From CAZDSS01 sp964508185 (lineage in GTDB: Bacteria; Pseudomonadota; Alphaproteobacteria; Sphingomonadales; Govanellaceae), in contig CAZDSS010000003.1 of NCBI GenBank assembly GCA_964508185.1, positions 1 to 63,640 of the forward strand: 63,640 bases of DNA, written 5' to 3'. Below, in pieces: positions 8,134-17,566 of the stretch; positions within the stretch are counted from its first letter, which is position 1, and every line of letters starts with the position of its first letter. The notes under the pieces are model-generated. The model ran no database searches. It saw only the letters and a program-made list of their open reading frames with translations, and had not been told where the DNA came from. The position numbers and the translations under genes were made by a program.

Positions 8134-10185
8134 ATGGCATATCGGCTCGGCGTGGATGTGGGGGGCACCTTCACCGATCTACTGCTGCTCGAGGAGGCCA
8201 CCGGCCGTTTCTGGCGTCACAAGACGCCCTCGACGCCCCATGACAGCTCGGAGGGGATCCTCAAGGGCGTTCAGGAAATCTGCGAGAAGGCGGGGGTGAA
8301 GCTCGAGGACGTGGGGGTCTTCCTCCACGGCACGACCGTTGCGACCAACGCGGTCCTTGAAGGGAAGGGCGCCCGCGTCGGCCTGGTGGTGACCGAAGGC
8401 TACCGGCAGGTTCTGCAGATCGCGCGCTCCCTGGTGCCCGGCGGCCTCGCCGCCTGGATCGTGTGGCCCAAGCCCGAGCCCATGGCGAAGCTCGAGGACA
8501 CGGTCGAGATCAAGGGCCGCATGGATGCCCAGGGCCGCGAGGTGCGGCCGCTGGATGAGGCGAACATCCGCGAGCAGCTCGAATATCTGAAGGCGCAGGG
8601 CGTCCAGGCGATCACCGTGTCGCTGATGAACGCGTACCTGAACGGCGCCCATGAAAAGCGCGTGGGCGAGATCGCGGCGGAAATCATGCCGGGGATCCCG
8701 ATCTCCCTGTCGCATCAGGTCCTGCCCGAAATGCAGGAATATGAGCGGACCCTGACGACCGTCGCCAATGCGGCTGTGCGGCCCGTGGTCGGGAAATATG
8801 TCTCCAACCTGCGCAGCCGCCTGCAGCAGGTGGGGATGAAGAGCCGCATCGCGCTTCTGCGCTCCGACGGCGGCCTCATCTCGTCCGAGAAGGCCGAGGA
8901 GCATCCGGTGTCCCTCCTCATGTCCGGCCCGGCCGGCGGCGTGGCGGGCGCGCTGTGGGTTGCGAAGAGCGCGGGTTTGCGCAACATCCTGACCCTTGAC
9001 GTGGGCGGCACCTCCACCGACGTGGCGCTCGTCGAGAACGGCGAGCCGCGCTGCGTGCGCACGACCGACGTGGGCCATCTCACCGTTCGCGCGTCCTCCC
9101 TCGACGTCAAGACCGTGGGCGCGGGCGGCGGCTCCATCGCCCAAGTGCCGGAGCTCACCAGGGCGCTGCGCGTCGGCCCGCAGTCGGCGGGCGCGGTGCC
9201 GGGTCCGGTGGCCTATGCCAAGGGCGGCACGCTGCCGACGGTGACCGACGCCAACGTGGTGCTCGGCTATCTCCCCGAAAACCTCCTCGGCGGCAGCTTC
9301 CGGCTTGACCGCGAAGGCGCGAAGAAGGCGGTGCAGACCATCGCCGACGCCCTCGGCATCGGCCTTTATGAAGCGGCGCGCGGCATCATCGACATCGTCA
9401 ACGAGAACATGTTCGGCGCGCTGCGCATGATCTCGGTGCAGCAGGGCTATGACCCGCGCGACTTCGCCCTCATGGGCTTCGGCGGCGCCGGCCCGCTCCA
9501 TGCCAACGCCGTCGGCCGCCTCATGGGGTCCTACCCCGTGGTGATCCCGGTCTCGCCCGGCGTGCTCTGCGCCCTTGGGGACGCCACCACCCGCATGCGG
9601 ACGGAGACGGCGCGGTCGCACTCCAAGCGCGTGTCGGATACGAGCCCGGCGGAAGTCGTCGGCGTCCTTCGCGAGATGGAAGCCCAGGTGCGCGAGGAGC
9701 TGGTCAATGACGGCGTGGCGCCGTCCGAGATCACCATGCGCTTCGAGATCGACGTGCGCTATTACGGCCAGGCCTTCGAGGTGCCCATGAGCATCGCCAT
9801 CGAGGACCTGGAGCGCGACGGCTTCGCCCCGCTCATCGAGAAGTTCAATCAGGAGCATCTCCGGCTCTTCACCTTCAACATGGATGTGGAGCACGAGCTT
9901 GTGAACCTGCGCGCCATCGCCATGGGCCGTGAGCTCGACGTCCAGCCGGAGGAGATCCCCGTGGGCGACGGCAATCCGGCGGCCGCGAAGCTTCGCGATC
10001 ACGAGATCTGGATCCGCGGCGAAAGCCGCCCGGCGGTGATTTACGACCGTGCGAAGCTGCGCGCGAAGGACGTGATCCGCGGCCCGGCCATCGTCGTCGA
10101 AATGGACTCGACGACCCTCATCGACGACGAGCATGTGGCCACCGTCGATGCCTTCGGCAACATCCTGATTACCCCCGCGGCGTGA
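8134..10185 (+). CDS. Hydantoinase/oxoprolinase family protein, subunit A (HyuA-like)
   Basis: A 683-aa protein of the ASKHA-fold family that includes HyuA, the 5-oxoprolinase N-terminal half and the beta subunits of acetone and acetophenone carboxylases. The N-terminal domain has the phosphate loop GVDVGGTFTDLLL and LHGTTVATNAVLEGKGA. The hydantoinase A domain has LRSDGGL, LMSGPAGG and the second nucleotide motif LDVGGTSTDVAL. The family couples ATP hydrolysis to opening of a lactam or imide ring or to carboxylation. It forms a two-subunit enzyme with the gene 26 bp downstream. The substrate cannot be read from sequence. Confidence 0.9.
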   Translation: MAYRLGVDVGGTFTDLLLLEEATGRFWRHKTPSTPHDSSEGILKGVQEICEKAGVKLEDVGVFLHGTTVATNAVLEGKGARVGLVVTEGYRQVLQIARSLVPGGLAAWIVWPKPEPMAKLEDTVEIKGRMDAQGREVRPLDEANIREQLEYLKAQGVQAITVSLMNAYLNGAHEKRVGEIAAEIMPGIPISLSHQVLPEMQEYERTLTTVANAAVRPVVGKYVSNLRSRLQQVGMKSRIALLRSDGGLISSEKAEEHPVSLLMSGPAGGVAGALWVAKSAGLRNILTLDVGGTSTDVALVENGEPRCVRTTDVGHLTVRASSLDVKTVGAGGGSIAQVPELTRALRVGPQSAGAVPGPVAYAKGGTLPTVTDANVVLGYLPENLLGGSFRLDREGAKKAVQTIADALGIGLYEAARGIIDIVNENMFGALRMISVQQGYDPRDFALMGFGGAGPLHANAVGRLMGSYPVVIPVSPGVLCALGDATTRMRTETARSHSKRVSDTSPAEVVGVLREMEAQVREELVNDGVAPSEITMRFEIDVRYYGQAFEVPMSIAIEDLERDGFAPLIEKFNQEHLRLFTFNMDVEHELVNLRAIAMGRELDVQPEEIPVGDGNPAAAKLRDHEIWIRGESRPAVIYDRAKLRAKDVIRGPAIVVEMDSTTLIDDEHVATVDAFGNILITPAA

Positions 10186-10211
10186 TCTGCGCAGGCTGAG
10201 GAGAAAAGACC

Positions 10212-12095
10212 ATGCCCGCACGTATTATCGAGACCAATCACGAACCCTTCGCCCGGATCGACATCGATCCCGTGACGCTGGACATCATCGAGAACGCGCT
10301 GAAGAACGCGCGCATCGAGATGGACACCACCCTGGTGCGCACGGCCATGTCCCCGGGGATCCGCGAGCAGGGCGACAGCTTCCCGCTGATCGCGGACCAC
10401 AAGGGGCGCATGATCGTCGGCCAGTTCGGCTCCTTCATCGACGGCTTCCTCCGGGCCTATGATGGCACCATCGAGGACGGGGACATGATCCTCCTGTCCG
10501 ACCCCTACAGCTGCGAGGGCGCCATCTCCCACTGCAACGACTGGCTGGTGCTGCTGCCCATCTTCCGCAATGGCCGCATCATCGCCTGGTCCGCCATGTT
10601 CGGCCATCAGTCCGACGTGGGCGGCAAGGTGCCGGGTTCGATCCCGATCGACTCCCGCTCGATCTTCGAGGAAGGGGTGCGCATCCCGCCGGTGAAGATC
10701 TATTCCAAGGGCCAGTACAACGCCGACGTGGTCAAGCTCGTCATGGCCCAGACCCGCAAGCCCGACTGGTGCGCGGCCGACCTCAACGCCATCATCGCCT
10801 CCTGCCGCGTGGCGGCGCGGCGCGTCAACGAGATGTGCGACCGCTTCGGCGACGACGTCTATGTCTCGGCGACGGAAGCGCTCCTCGAGCGCAACTATCG
10901 CGCCATGAAGTACCTGATCGAGAATTCGATCGGCACCGAGCCCGTGAGTTTCGAGGACTATGTCTGCGACGACGGCGTCGGCTACGGCCCCTACAAGATC
11001 AAGTGCACCATGTGGCGCGAAGGGGAGAAGGTGATCCTCGACTTCGACGGCACGGACCCGCAGTCGGAGGCCTCGATCAACTTCTACATGAACGAGAACA
11101 TGTTCAAGATGTTCTTCGGCATCTACATGATCATGGTCTTCGACCCGCAGGTGCTGTTCAACGACGGCTTCTACGATCTCGTGGAGGTGCGCATCCCCGA
11201 GGGCTCGCTCCTGAAGCCGCGCTTCCCTGCGCCGCTCGCGGGCCGGACACACGCCCTGGGCCGCATCTTCGACATCCTGGGCGGCCTCCTCGGCCAGCGC
11301 ACGCCGCAGTTCCTCAACGCCGCCGGCTTCTCGTCGAGCCCGCATTTCATGTATTCGGGCTATGACGCCGACGGCCGCTGGTTCCAGCTGTTCCAGATCG
11401 GCTTCGGCGGCATTCCGGGCCGGCCGCTCGGCGACGGTCCTGACGGCCACTCCCTGTGGCCGGGCTTCACCAACGTGCCGAACGAGTTCCTCGAGCGCTA
11501 TTTCCCGCTGATGATCGAGCGCTATGAAACGGCCGCCGACAGCGGCGGGCCGGGCCTGCATCGCGGCGGCAACGGCATTCACATGACCTACCGCTTCCTC
11601 GCCGACGGCAATATCGCCATCCATGACGACCGCTGGTTCACCTATCCCTGGGGCGTCAATGGCGGCGAGCCGGGCGCGCGGGCGCGCAAGATCCTCGAGA
11701 AGAAGGACGGCACCAAGATCGTCGTCGGCAACAAGGCCGACAACATCGCGGTCGAGGAAGGCGACCTTCTGCATTTCATCACCTGGGGCGGCGGTGGCTG
11801 GGGCGACCCGCTGGAACGCGATCCGGAGCTCGTGGCCCTCGAAGTGCGGCGTCAGCTGGTGACCGTCGAGGGCGCACGCCGCTATGGCGTGGTGGTGTCC
11901 GCTGACGGCGTCGTCGACCAGGCCGCGACCGAGAAGCTGCGCGCCGAAATGCGCAGCCAGCGCAAGGGGGATCTCCCCATCTTCAATTTCGGGCCGTCCA
12001 TCGAGGAGCTGCGCGCGCGCTGCCTCGAGGAAACGGGCCTGCCCGCGCCGCAGCCTCCCGTGTGGCGGCGTCACAATTCAGCCGCGGTCGCCTGA
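10212..12095 (+). CDS. Hydantoinase B/oxoprolinase family protein (HyuB-like)
   Basis: A 627-aa partner of the upstream HyuA-like subunit. It opens with DPVTLDIIENALKNARIEMDTTLVRTA (two overlapping family motifs: the DP-TL-I start and the helix before TAMSPGIREQGD). LSDPYSCEGAISHCND and FGHQSDVGG are the conserved catalytic-domain motifs of hydantoinase B and acetone-carboxylase alpha-type subunits. The C-terminal GGGGWGDPLERDP is typical. Lengths of 683 and 627 aa match separate A and B chains. It shares the operon with the HMG-CoA-lyase-like and CoA-transferase genes. Confidence 0.9.
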   Translation: MPARIIETNHEPFARIDIDPVTLDIIENALKNARIEMDTTLVRTAMSPGIREQGDSFPLIADHKGRMIVGQFGSFIDGFLRAYDGTIEDGDMILLSDPYSCEGAISHCNDWLVLLPIFRNGRIIAWSAMFGHQSDVGGKVPGSIPIDSRSIFEEGVRIPPVKIYSKGQYNADVVKLVMAQTRKPDWCAADLNAIIASCRVAARRVNEMCDRFGDDVYVSATEALLERNYRAMKYLIENSIGTEPVSFEDYVCDDGVGYGPYKIKCTMWREGEKVILDFDGTDPQSEASINFYMNENMFKMFFGIYMIMVFDPQVLFNDGFYDLVEVRIPEGSLLKPRFPAPLAGRTHALGRIFDILGGLLGQRTPQFLNAAGFSSSPHFMYSGYDADGRWFQLFQIGFGGIPGRPLGDGPDGHSLWPGFTNVPNEFLERYFPLMIERYETAADSGGPGLHRGGNGIHMTYRFLADGNIAIHDDRWFTYPWGVNGGEPGARARKILEKKDGTKIVVGNKADNIAVEEGDLLHFITWGGGGWGDPLERDPELVALEVRRQLVTVEGARRYGVVVSADGVVDQAATEKLRAEMRSQRKGDLPIFNFGPSIEELRARCLEETGLPAPQPPVWRRHNSAAVA

Positions 12096-12133
12096 TGGCC
12101 GGCCTGCCGTTGTAACCTGATGGAGTGAGAGCA

Positions 12134-13330
12134 TTGAAAACCGAGAATACCGGTCCGCTCAAGGGACTTCGCGTCATCGAGATGGGCCAGCTGATCGCCG
12201 GTCCGTTCTGCGGCCAGCTGCTGGGCGACATGGGCGCCGATGTGATCAAGCTCGAGCCCCCGGGAGAGGGCGACGCCATGCGCAAATGGGGGCGCGGCGA
12301 CCATCACCTGTGGTGGCAGGTGGTGGCGCGGAACAAGAAGTCCGTGTCCTGCAACCTGCGCGTTCCCGAAGGCCAGGAACTGGCCCGGCGCCTCATTTCC
12401 AAGGCGGATATCGTGATCGAGAACTTCCGCCCCGGAACCCTTGAAAAATGGGGCCTCGGCGTCGACAAGTTGCACAAGGAGAATCCCGGCCTCATCATCG
12501 TCCGGGTATCGGGCTACGGCCAGACCGGGCCCTATTCCGATCGCGCCGGCTTCGGCGGCATCGGCGAGGCCATGGGCGGCTGGCGCTACGTCGTCGGCGA
12601 TCCCGACCGTCCGCCGTCGCGCATGGGGATTTCGATCGGCGACTCCCTCGCCGCCACCTACGGCTGCCTCGGCGCGCTCGCCGCGCTCCATCACCGGCAT
12701 CTGACCGGCGAAGGGCAGGTGGTGGATTCCGCCCTCTATGAGGCGGTCCTGCAGGTGATGGAAAGCCTCATCCCCGAATACACGGTCGCGGGCGTCATCC
12801 GCGAGCGTTCGGGCTCCATCCTGCCTGGCGTGGCTCCGTCCAACGTCTATCGCTGCAGCGACGGCGAGTACCTGATCGGCGCCAACCAGGACACCGTGTT
12901 CCGCCGCCTGTGCCAGGCCATGGGCAAGCCGGAGCTCGCGGAAGACCCGCGCTTCGCGACCCATGTGGCGCGCGGCAAGAACCAGGTGGAGCTCGACAAC
13001 ATCATCGAGCAATGGACCCTGCAGCACACGGTGCAGGAGGTCGAGGACGCCATGGTCAAGCACGGCATCCCGGCGGGCAAGATCTACCGCGCGCCCGAGA
13101 TGCTGGAAGACCCGCATTTCGCCGCGCGCGAGGCGATCATCGACGTGCCGCATCCGCGCTGGAAGAACCTGAAGATGCAGAACGTCTTCCCCAAGCTGTC
13201 CAAGACCCCGGGCGCCGTGCGCAGCATCGCGCCGGAGACCGTCGGCCAGCATAACGGCGAGGTCTATGGCGGCCTGCTGGGCCTCAGCGACGCCGAGCTT
13301 GTGGAGCTTCAGGAACGCGGCATCATCTGA
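12134..13330 (+). CDS. Class III CoA-transferase (CaiB/BaiF family)
   Basis: A 398-aa formyl-CoA-transferase-type enzyme that moves CoA between carboxylic acids through an aspartyl-CoA anhydride. LKGLRVIEMGQLIAGP and LGDMGADVIKLEPPG form the CoA-binding N-terminal part. The Asp in GISIGDSLAATYG is at the catalytic position, followed by HLTGEGQVVDSALYE. The TTG at 12134 has GGAG 8 nt upstream; a GTG at 12125 is an alternative start giving three more residues. It likely activates or recycles the acid handled by the lyase and hydantoinase-like enzymes upstream. Confidence 0.9.
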   Translation: MKTENTGPLKGLRVIEMGQLIAGPFCGQLLGDMGADVIKLEPPGEGDAMRKWGRGDHHLWWQVVARNKKSVSCNLRVPEGQELARRLISKADIVIENFRPGTLEKWGLGVDKLHKENPGLIIVRVSGYGQTGPYSDRAGFGGIGEAMGGWRYVVGDPDRPPSRMGISIGDSLAATYGCLGALAALHHRHLTGEGQVVDSALYEAVLQVMESLIPEYTVAGVIRERSGSILPGVAPSNVYRCSDGEYLIGANQDTVFRRLCQAMGKPELAEDPRFATHVARGKNQVELDNIIEQWTLQHTVQEVEDAMVKHGIPAGKIYRAPEMLEDPHFAAREAIIDVPHPRWKNLKMQNVFPKLSKTPGAVRSIAPETVGQHNGEVYGGLLGLSDAELVELQERGII

Positions 13331-13349
13331 TCGAAGGGAGCGCGGGGCG

Positions 13350-13979
13350 ATGGATCTGCACAAGGATTACGAACGGGCCGGCTTCGGAAACCGCCTGCCG
13401 TTCGGCGATCGCCCCGCGCTTCTCATCGTCGATGTGGTGCGCGCCTATCTCGACCCCGCAAGCCCCTTGTACGCCAGGGGGGAGGCGGCGCTTGCATCCA
13501 ACGTCCGGCTGCGCGAGGCGGCCCACGCCAAAGGCGTGCCCGTGATCCTCACCCGCGTTCTCTACGAGCCGCAGGGGCGGGACGGCGGCTGGTTCTACCG
13601 CAAGATCGGGGCGCTCGAACATTTCCGCGAGGGTTCGCCCTTCGCGGCCTTTCCGGCGGAGCTTGCGCCGACCCCTCAGGACATCATCGTCACCAAGCAG
13701 TATGCGTCCGCCTTCTTCGGCACGACGCTGGCGTCCACCCTGTGCGCCATGGGCGTCGATTCCCTGCTGATCACCGGCTATTCCACCTCGGGCTGCGTGC
13801 GGGCGACGGCGCTCGATGCCCTGCAGCACGGCTTCCGGCCCTTCGTGGTGAAGGACGCCTGCGCCGACCGCGATCCGCGGCCGCATGAAGCCAATCTCTT
13901 CGATCTCCAGCAGAAATATGCCGAGGTGATCGGCGAGGCCGAGGCCCTGGACCTTCTCGCGAACGTCACGGCCCGCTGA
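13350..13979 (+). CDS. Isochorismatase-family cysteine hydrolase
   Basis: A 209-aa hydrolase with the complete Asp-Lys-Cys triad of the family: Asp in LLIVDVVRAYLD, Lys in IIVTKQYASAF and Cys in GYSTSGCVRATALDA. Sequence style is closest to N-carbamoylsarcosine amidase and ureidoacrylate/carbamoyl hydrolases rather than true isochorismatases. Next to HyuA/HyuB-type subunits this suggests removal of a carbamoyl group after ring opening, as in N-methylhydantoin breakdown. That link is inference. The ATG at 13350 follows GAAGGGAG; it is 19 bp after the CoA-transferase gene. Confidence 0.85.
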   Translation: MDLHKDYERAGFGNRLPFGDRPALLIVDVVRAYLDPASPLYARGEAALASNVRLREAAHAKGVPVILTRVLYEPQGRDGGWFYRKIGALEHFREGSPFAAFPAELAPTPQDIIVTKQYASAFFGTTLASTLCAMGVDSLLITGYSTSGCVRATALDALQHGFRPFVVKDACADRDPRPHEANLFDLQQKYAEVIGEAEALDLLANVTAR

Positions 13980-13988
13980 GCCGCGACC

Positions 13989-14663
13989 TCAGTCCGCCTC
14001 CACCGCCTCCGCATTGGCGAGGCGCATGTAGTTTTCCGCATAGACGTGGAACGCCCGGCGGATATGCCCGCTCATGATGGTGCGCGCCCATTCGGCGTCG
14101 CGCTTCTCGATGGCGGTAATGAGCTCCTCATGCTCCGAATGGCTGTGCCAGAGCTGCGCCCGGTCGTAGCGGAGCGCCGTGCGATGGACGATGGGCTGCT
14201 CCACGAGGCGGAGGAGCAGCATGCGCAGGCGCTCGGAGCCCGAGGCCTCGATGATGAGCTCGTGAAACTTGCGGTTGTGGATCAGGAAGGATTCCACGTC
14301 CGGCCCGCCCTTCTGTTCGGCCGCCCGCGCGATGGCGTCGTTGTGGCCGCGAAGCTCGGCGAGCTTGCCCGGCGTCATGTGCTGGGCGGCGCGCGCCGCC
14401 GCATATCCTTCCAGCATGCCGCGGAGCGTGAACATCTCGTCGATGTCGTTGATGGACCAGTCGGCGACATAGGACCGCTGGGTCTCCGTGCGCCGCACCA
14501 GCATCTCGCTTTCAAGGCGGCGCAGGGCCTCGCGCACGGGGGTGCGGGAGACGCCGCAGAGCTCGGCGAGCTCCTCCTCCTTCAGTTGCGATCCGGGGGC
14601 GAGCGATCCCTTGAGGATGCGCGCCCTGATTTCCCGATATGCCAGATCCGCAGCCCGCGACAT
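13989..14663 (-). CDS. GntR-family regulator with FCD ligand domain
   Basis: A 224-aa regulator. The winged helix spans about 1-70 (LAYREIRARILKGSLAPG; helix-turn-helix LAELCGVSRTPVREALRRLE). The all-helical FCD domain follows (LRGMLEGYAAARAA; metal-site residues in HNRKFHELI and HSEHEELITAI). FCD members bind carboxylates or acyl compounds and usually repress TNGTNNNACNA- or TGTATACA-like palindromes. It converges on the cysteine hydrolase gene with a 9-bp gap. Matching palindromes occur before the receptor (4219) and the lyase operon (7016, 7037), the probable targets, but none is visible in front of this gene. A longer open frame reaches 14765; the ATG at 14663 gives the usual start. Confidence 0.92.
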   Translation of the reverse strand: MSRAADLAYREIRARILKGSLAPGSQLKEEELAELCGVSRTPVREALRRLESEMLVRRTETQRSYVADWSINDIDEMFTLRGMLEGYAAARAAQHMTPGKLAELRGHNDAIARAAEQKGGPDVESFLIHNRKFHELIIEASGSERLRMLLLRLVEQPIVHRTALRYDRAQLWHSHSEHEELITAIEKRDAEWARTIMSGHIRRAFHVYAENYMRLANAEAVEAD

Positions 14664-14844
14664 GACCCTTGTTTCCTCATCCGGGGCGGCAAAACGCAGC
14701 CCTTGGCCCCCTGTTTGCCACAGGTTAAGCCGAAGGGGACAGGCTATCAAGCCTCGGGGCCACAAATCGCCTAAAGGTTGCCCGCATTGCTTCGCCTGGA
14801 GGAAATTTCTATGCTTCCACTGCGGAACATGCGCGGAGGCGGAG

Positions 14845-15336
14845 ATGACGGACTGGCGGCAGGCAAGGCTCGAGGATGCGGCGGCGATCGCGGCGCTGTC
14901 CTGCGCGCTGCTGCCCGACTATCCGGAGGATGCCGCCGTCTTCGCCGAGCGCATCGCCCTTTGTGCCGAAGGCTGCCATGTGCTGGAAGGCGACGAAGGG
15001 ATTTCGGGCTATGTCATAAGCCATCCCTGGCGGCGCTACCTGATCCCGCCGCTCAATGCTCCCCTCGGCGCCCTGCCGGATGCGGCCGACTGCTGGTACA
15101 TCCACGACATGGGCCTCGGGCCCGCCGTGCGCGGCGCGGGGGCCGGGCGGCGGATCATCGATCATCTTGCGGAAGTCGCCCGGCGACACGGCCTTCCGAT
15201 CCTCGCCCTCGTGGCGGTGAGCGGGGCGGCGGCCTACTGGGCGCGGCGCGGCTTCACGGCGGTGCTGACGCCCGAGATGCGCGAGGCCCTCGGCGGCTAC
15301 GGGGACCAGTCGGTCTATATGGAACGGGCCGTCTGA
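14845..15336 (+). CDS. GNAT-family N-acetyltransferase
   Basis: A 163-aa acetyltransferase. It begins TDWRQARLEDAAAIAAL, typical of GNAT strand 1 and helix 1. The acetyl-CoA loop reads LGPAVRGAGAGRRIIDHL, and VAVSGAAAYWARRGF is the conserved end. The substrate (small molecule, peptide or protein N-terminus) cannot be told. The ATG at 14845 follows GGAGGCGGAG. It is divergent from the GntR gene; the 181-bp gap between them shows no TGTATACA site. Confidence 0.85.
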   Translation: MTDWRQARLEDAAAIAALSCALLPDYPEDAAVFAERIALCAEGCHVLEGDEGISGYVISHPWRRYLIPPLNAPLGALPDAADCWYIHDMGLGPAVRGAGAGRRIIDHLAEVARRHGLPILALVAVSGAAAYWARRGFTAVLTPEMREALGGYGDQSVYMERAV

Positions 15337-15432
15337 ACGGGTTGGATAGGAAGCTTGCCCTCGGCTATGATGCGCCGCGGGCTGCGTTCGAGCCCGCGAA
15401 GACAACCAACGACAATCCAGCGAGTGACACAT

Positions 15433-15684
15433 ATGTCCGACACACCGCCCGACCATTTGTCCGCCAACCCCAACAGCCCGTTCTTCGACGCCGCAGCCCT
15501 CGAGCGCGGGGTGGGCGTGCGCTTCAACGGCGTCGAGAAGAACAATGTGGACGAATATTGCGTCAGCGAAGGCTGGATCCGGGTCGCCGCCGGGAACTCC
15601 AAGGACCGCTACGGCAATCCCATGACCATCAAGCTCAAGGGCAAGGTGGAAGTCTATTTCCGCGACCAGGCGACGCAGGAATGA
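15433..15684 (+). CDS. DUF3297 family protein
   Basis: An 83-aa protein matching DUF3297 over its full length. It starts MSDTPPDHLSANP and continues with FFDAAALERGVGVRFNG, a core VDEYCVSEGWIRV and a C-terminal TIKLKGKVEVYF. The family is widespread in proteobacteria and sometimes mislabelled glutathione peroxidase; no catalytic selenocysteine/cysteine motif of that enzyme is present. Function unknown. The ATG at 15433 was chosen over upstream in-frame codons because the conserved domain begins there. Confidence 0.85.
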   Translation: MSDTPPDHLSANPNSPFFDAAALERGVGVRFNGVEKNNVDEYCVSEGWIRVAAGNSKDRYGNPMTIKLKGKVEVYFRDQATQE

Positions 15685-15795
15685 CATCATTCTGCTGACG
15701 CCCTGACGGAATCGTCCTCGCTCGCTCGTCTTACAAGAGAGGGGCAGGCCCGCGGCCGCCCCGCTTGTTGCACGAACGGGGAGGGCGATCGCGTC

Positions 15796-17547
15796 ATGAC
15801 GGATGCTGAAATCTGGCGCAAATCTGCGCTTAAATCGGGAACGCTCACGGCCGGCGTGCTGGCCGCCGTGCTGCTTGCGGCCGGGGCGGTCCCTGCCGCG
15901 GCGAAGGAAAAGGCCGCAGCGGCGGCGCCTGCCGCCGATCTCATCCTTCTGAACGGCGAGATTTATACGCCCACAGGCTTCGCCGAGGCGGTCGCGGTCC
16001 GCGACGGCGTCATCGTGGCGGTCGGCAAGGGGGACGAGGTCTCGGCGCAGAAGGGCAAGCGCACCAAGGTCGTCGATCTGCGCGGCGCGACGGTGCTTCC
16101 GGGCCTCCACGACCTCCATGTCCATCCCACCATGGCCGGGATGAAGGCGCTTTACGCCTGCGAATTCGAGGGCACGGCGACGCCCGACGAGGTGCTGGCC
16201 ACCGTCAAGGCCTGCGTCGCCAAGCGCAAGCCCGGCGAATGGATCACCGGCGGCAACTGGGGCGAGGCCATGTTCGTCGACCGGCCGCCCACCAAGGAAA
16301 TGCTGGACGCGGTCGCCCCCGACAACCCGGTGGTGCTGAACGACGAAAGCCACCATACCTATTGGGTCAACAGCCTGGCGCTGGAGCGGGCGGGGATCAC
16401 CCGCGACACCCCGGTGCCCGCGGGCGGCATCATCGACAAGGACGCGAACGGCGAGCCCATCGGCCTCGTGCGCGAGACGGCGCGGGCCTACATCCGCAAC
16501 GCCATTCCGCGCCGGGTGGAGGAGCTGGAGAAGGCCGTCGCCTGGTCCATCGCCGCCATGAACGCGCAGGGCATCACCTCGTTCGTCGAGGCGACGCTGG
16601 ACGAGCCAGCCATGGCCGCCTATGCGCGGCTTGCGGACAAGGGCAAACTGACCGCCCGGGTCCAGGGCTGCATCCGCTGGAACTATGACGCCGAGCGGCC
16701 GGACGCCATCAACGCCGACATCATCAACCGCAATCTCTACGCCCGCGAGCGCTTTTCGCCCTCCTGCGTCAAGATCTACATGGACGGCGTGCCGCTCGGC
16801 GGCAATACGGCGGCGATGCTCGAGGACTATCACACGGAGCCCCATGACCAGGGCGTGCTCATCGTGCCGCCCGCCGATCTCGCGCCCATGGTGACGCGCT
16901 TCGACCGCATGGGCCTGCGCATGAAGTTCCATGCGGCGGGCAATCTCGCGGCGCGCGCGGCGCTGGATGCGCTGACCGTTGCGCGGCGGGCCAACGGAGC
17001 GACCGGGCTCCTCCACGACGTGGGGCATCTCACCTTCACCGACGAGGCCGACCACGGGCGCTACGAGGCGATCGGCGTCGTTGCCGAGTTCTCGCCCTAT
17101 ATCTGGTATCCGACGCCGATCATGGATATCGATGTCCGCCGTGCCCTGGGCGACGCCATGATGGACAAGGTGTACCCCGTGCGCGCGGTGCTGGATACGG
17201 GCGCACTGGTGGTCGCGGGATCCGACTGGCCGGTGGTGCCGTCGGTCAGCCCCTGGCTTGCCATCGAGACGCTGGTCACCCGCAAGGATCCGGACAATCC
17301 GGGCGACAAGGCCATCGCCCCGCGCCAGGCCATCTCGGTCGCCGAGGCGCTGTCGCTCTTCACCGTGAACGGCGCGCGCTTGATGGGGCAGAGCCATGAA
17401 GTGGGGACCATCGCCCCCGGCATGCTCGCCGACCTCATCGTCATCGACCGCAATCCATTCCGCATCAAACCCACCGAGATCAGCGAGACCCGGGTCCGCA
17501 TGACCCTGATCGAGGGACAGGTGGTCCATCAATCCGACGACAGATAA
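15796..17547 (+). CDS. Secreted amidohydrolase, YtcJ-like (first of tandem pair)
   Basis: A 583-aa metal-dependent hydrolase of the amidohydrolase-3 (YtcJ-like) family with an N-terminal signal or anchor segment (hydrophobic about 17-36, ending PAAAK). HDLHVHP gives the HxH metal pair, and HAAGN plus GHLTFTDEADH give further metal ligands. The catalytic Asp is in GSDWPVVPSVSP. The family hydrolyses amides or cyclic imides; substrates are mostly unknown. The next gene is a clear paralogue, 19 bp downstream, so this is a local duplication. Export suggests that it acts in the periplasm. Confidence 0.88.
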   Translation: MTDAEIWRKSALKSGTLTAGVLAAVLLAAGAVPAAAKEKAAAAAPAADLILLNGEIYTPTGFAEAVAVRDGVIVAVGKGDEVSAQKGKRTKVVDLRGATVLPGLHDLHVHPTMAGMKALYACEFEGTATPDEVLATVKACVAKRKPGEWITGGNWGEAMFVDRPPTKEMLDAVAPDNPVVLNDESHHTYWVNSLALERAGITRDTPVPAGGIIDKDANGEPIGLVRETARAYIRNAIPRRVEELEKAVAWSIAAMNAQGITSFVEATLDEPAMAAYARLADKGKLTARVQGCIRWNYDAERPDAINADIINRNLYARERFSPSCVKIYMDGVPLGGNTAAMLEDYHTEPHDQGVLIVPPADLAPMVTRFDRMGLRMKFHAAGNLAARAALDALTVARRANGATGLLHDVGHLTFTDEADHGRYEAIGVVAEFSPYIWYPTPIMDIDVRRALGDAMMDKVYPVRAVLDTGALVVAGSDWPVVPSVSPWLAIETLVTRKDPDNPGDKAIAPRQAISVAEALSLFTVNGARLMGQSHEVGTIAPGMLADLIVIDRNPFRIKPTEISETRVRMTLIEGQVVHQSDDR

Positions 17548-17566
17548 CGAGGGGAGTAGCAACGTT

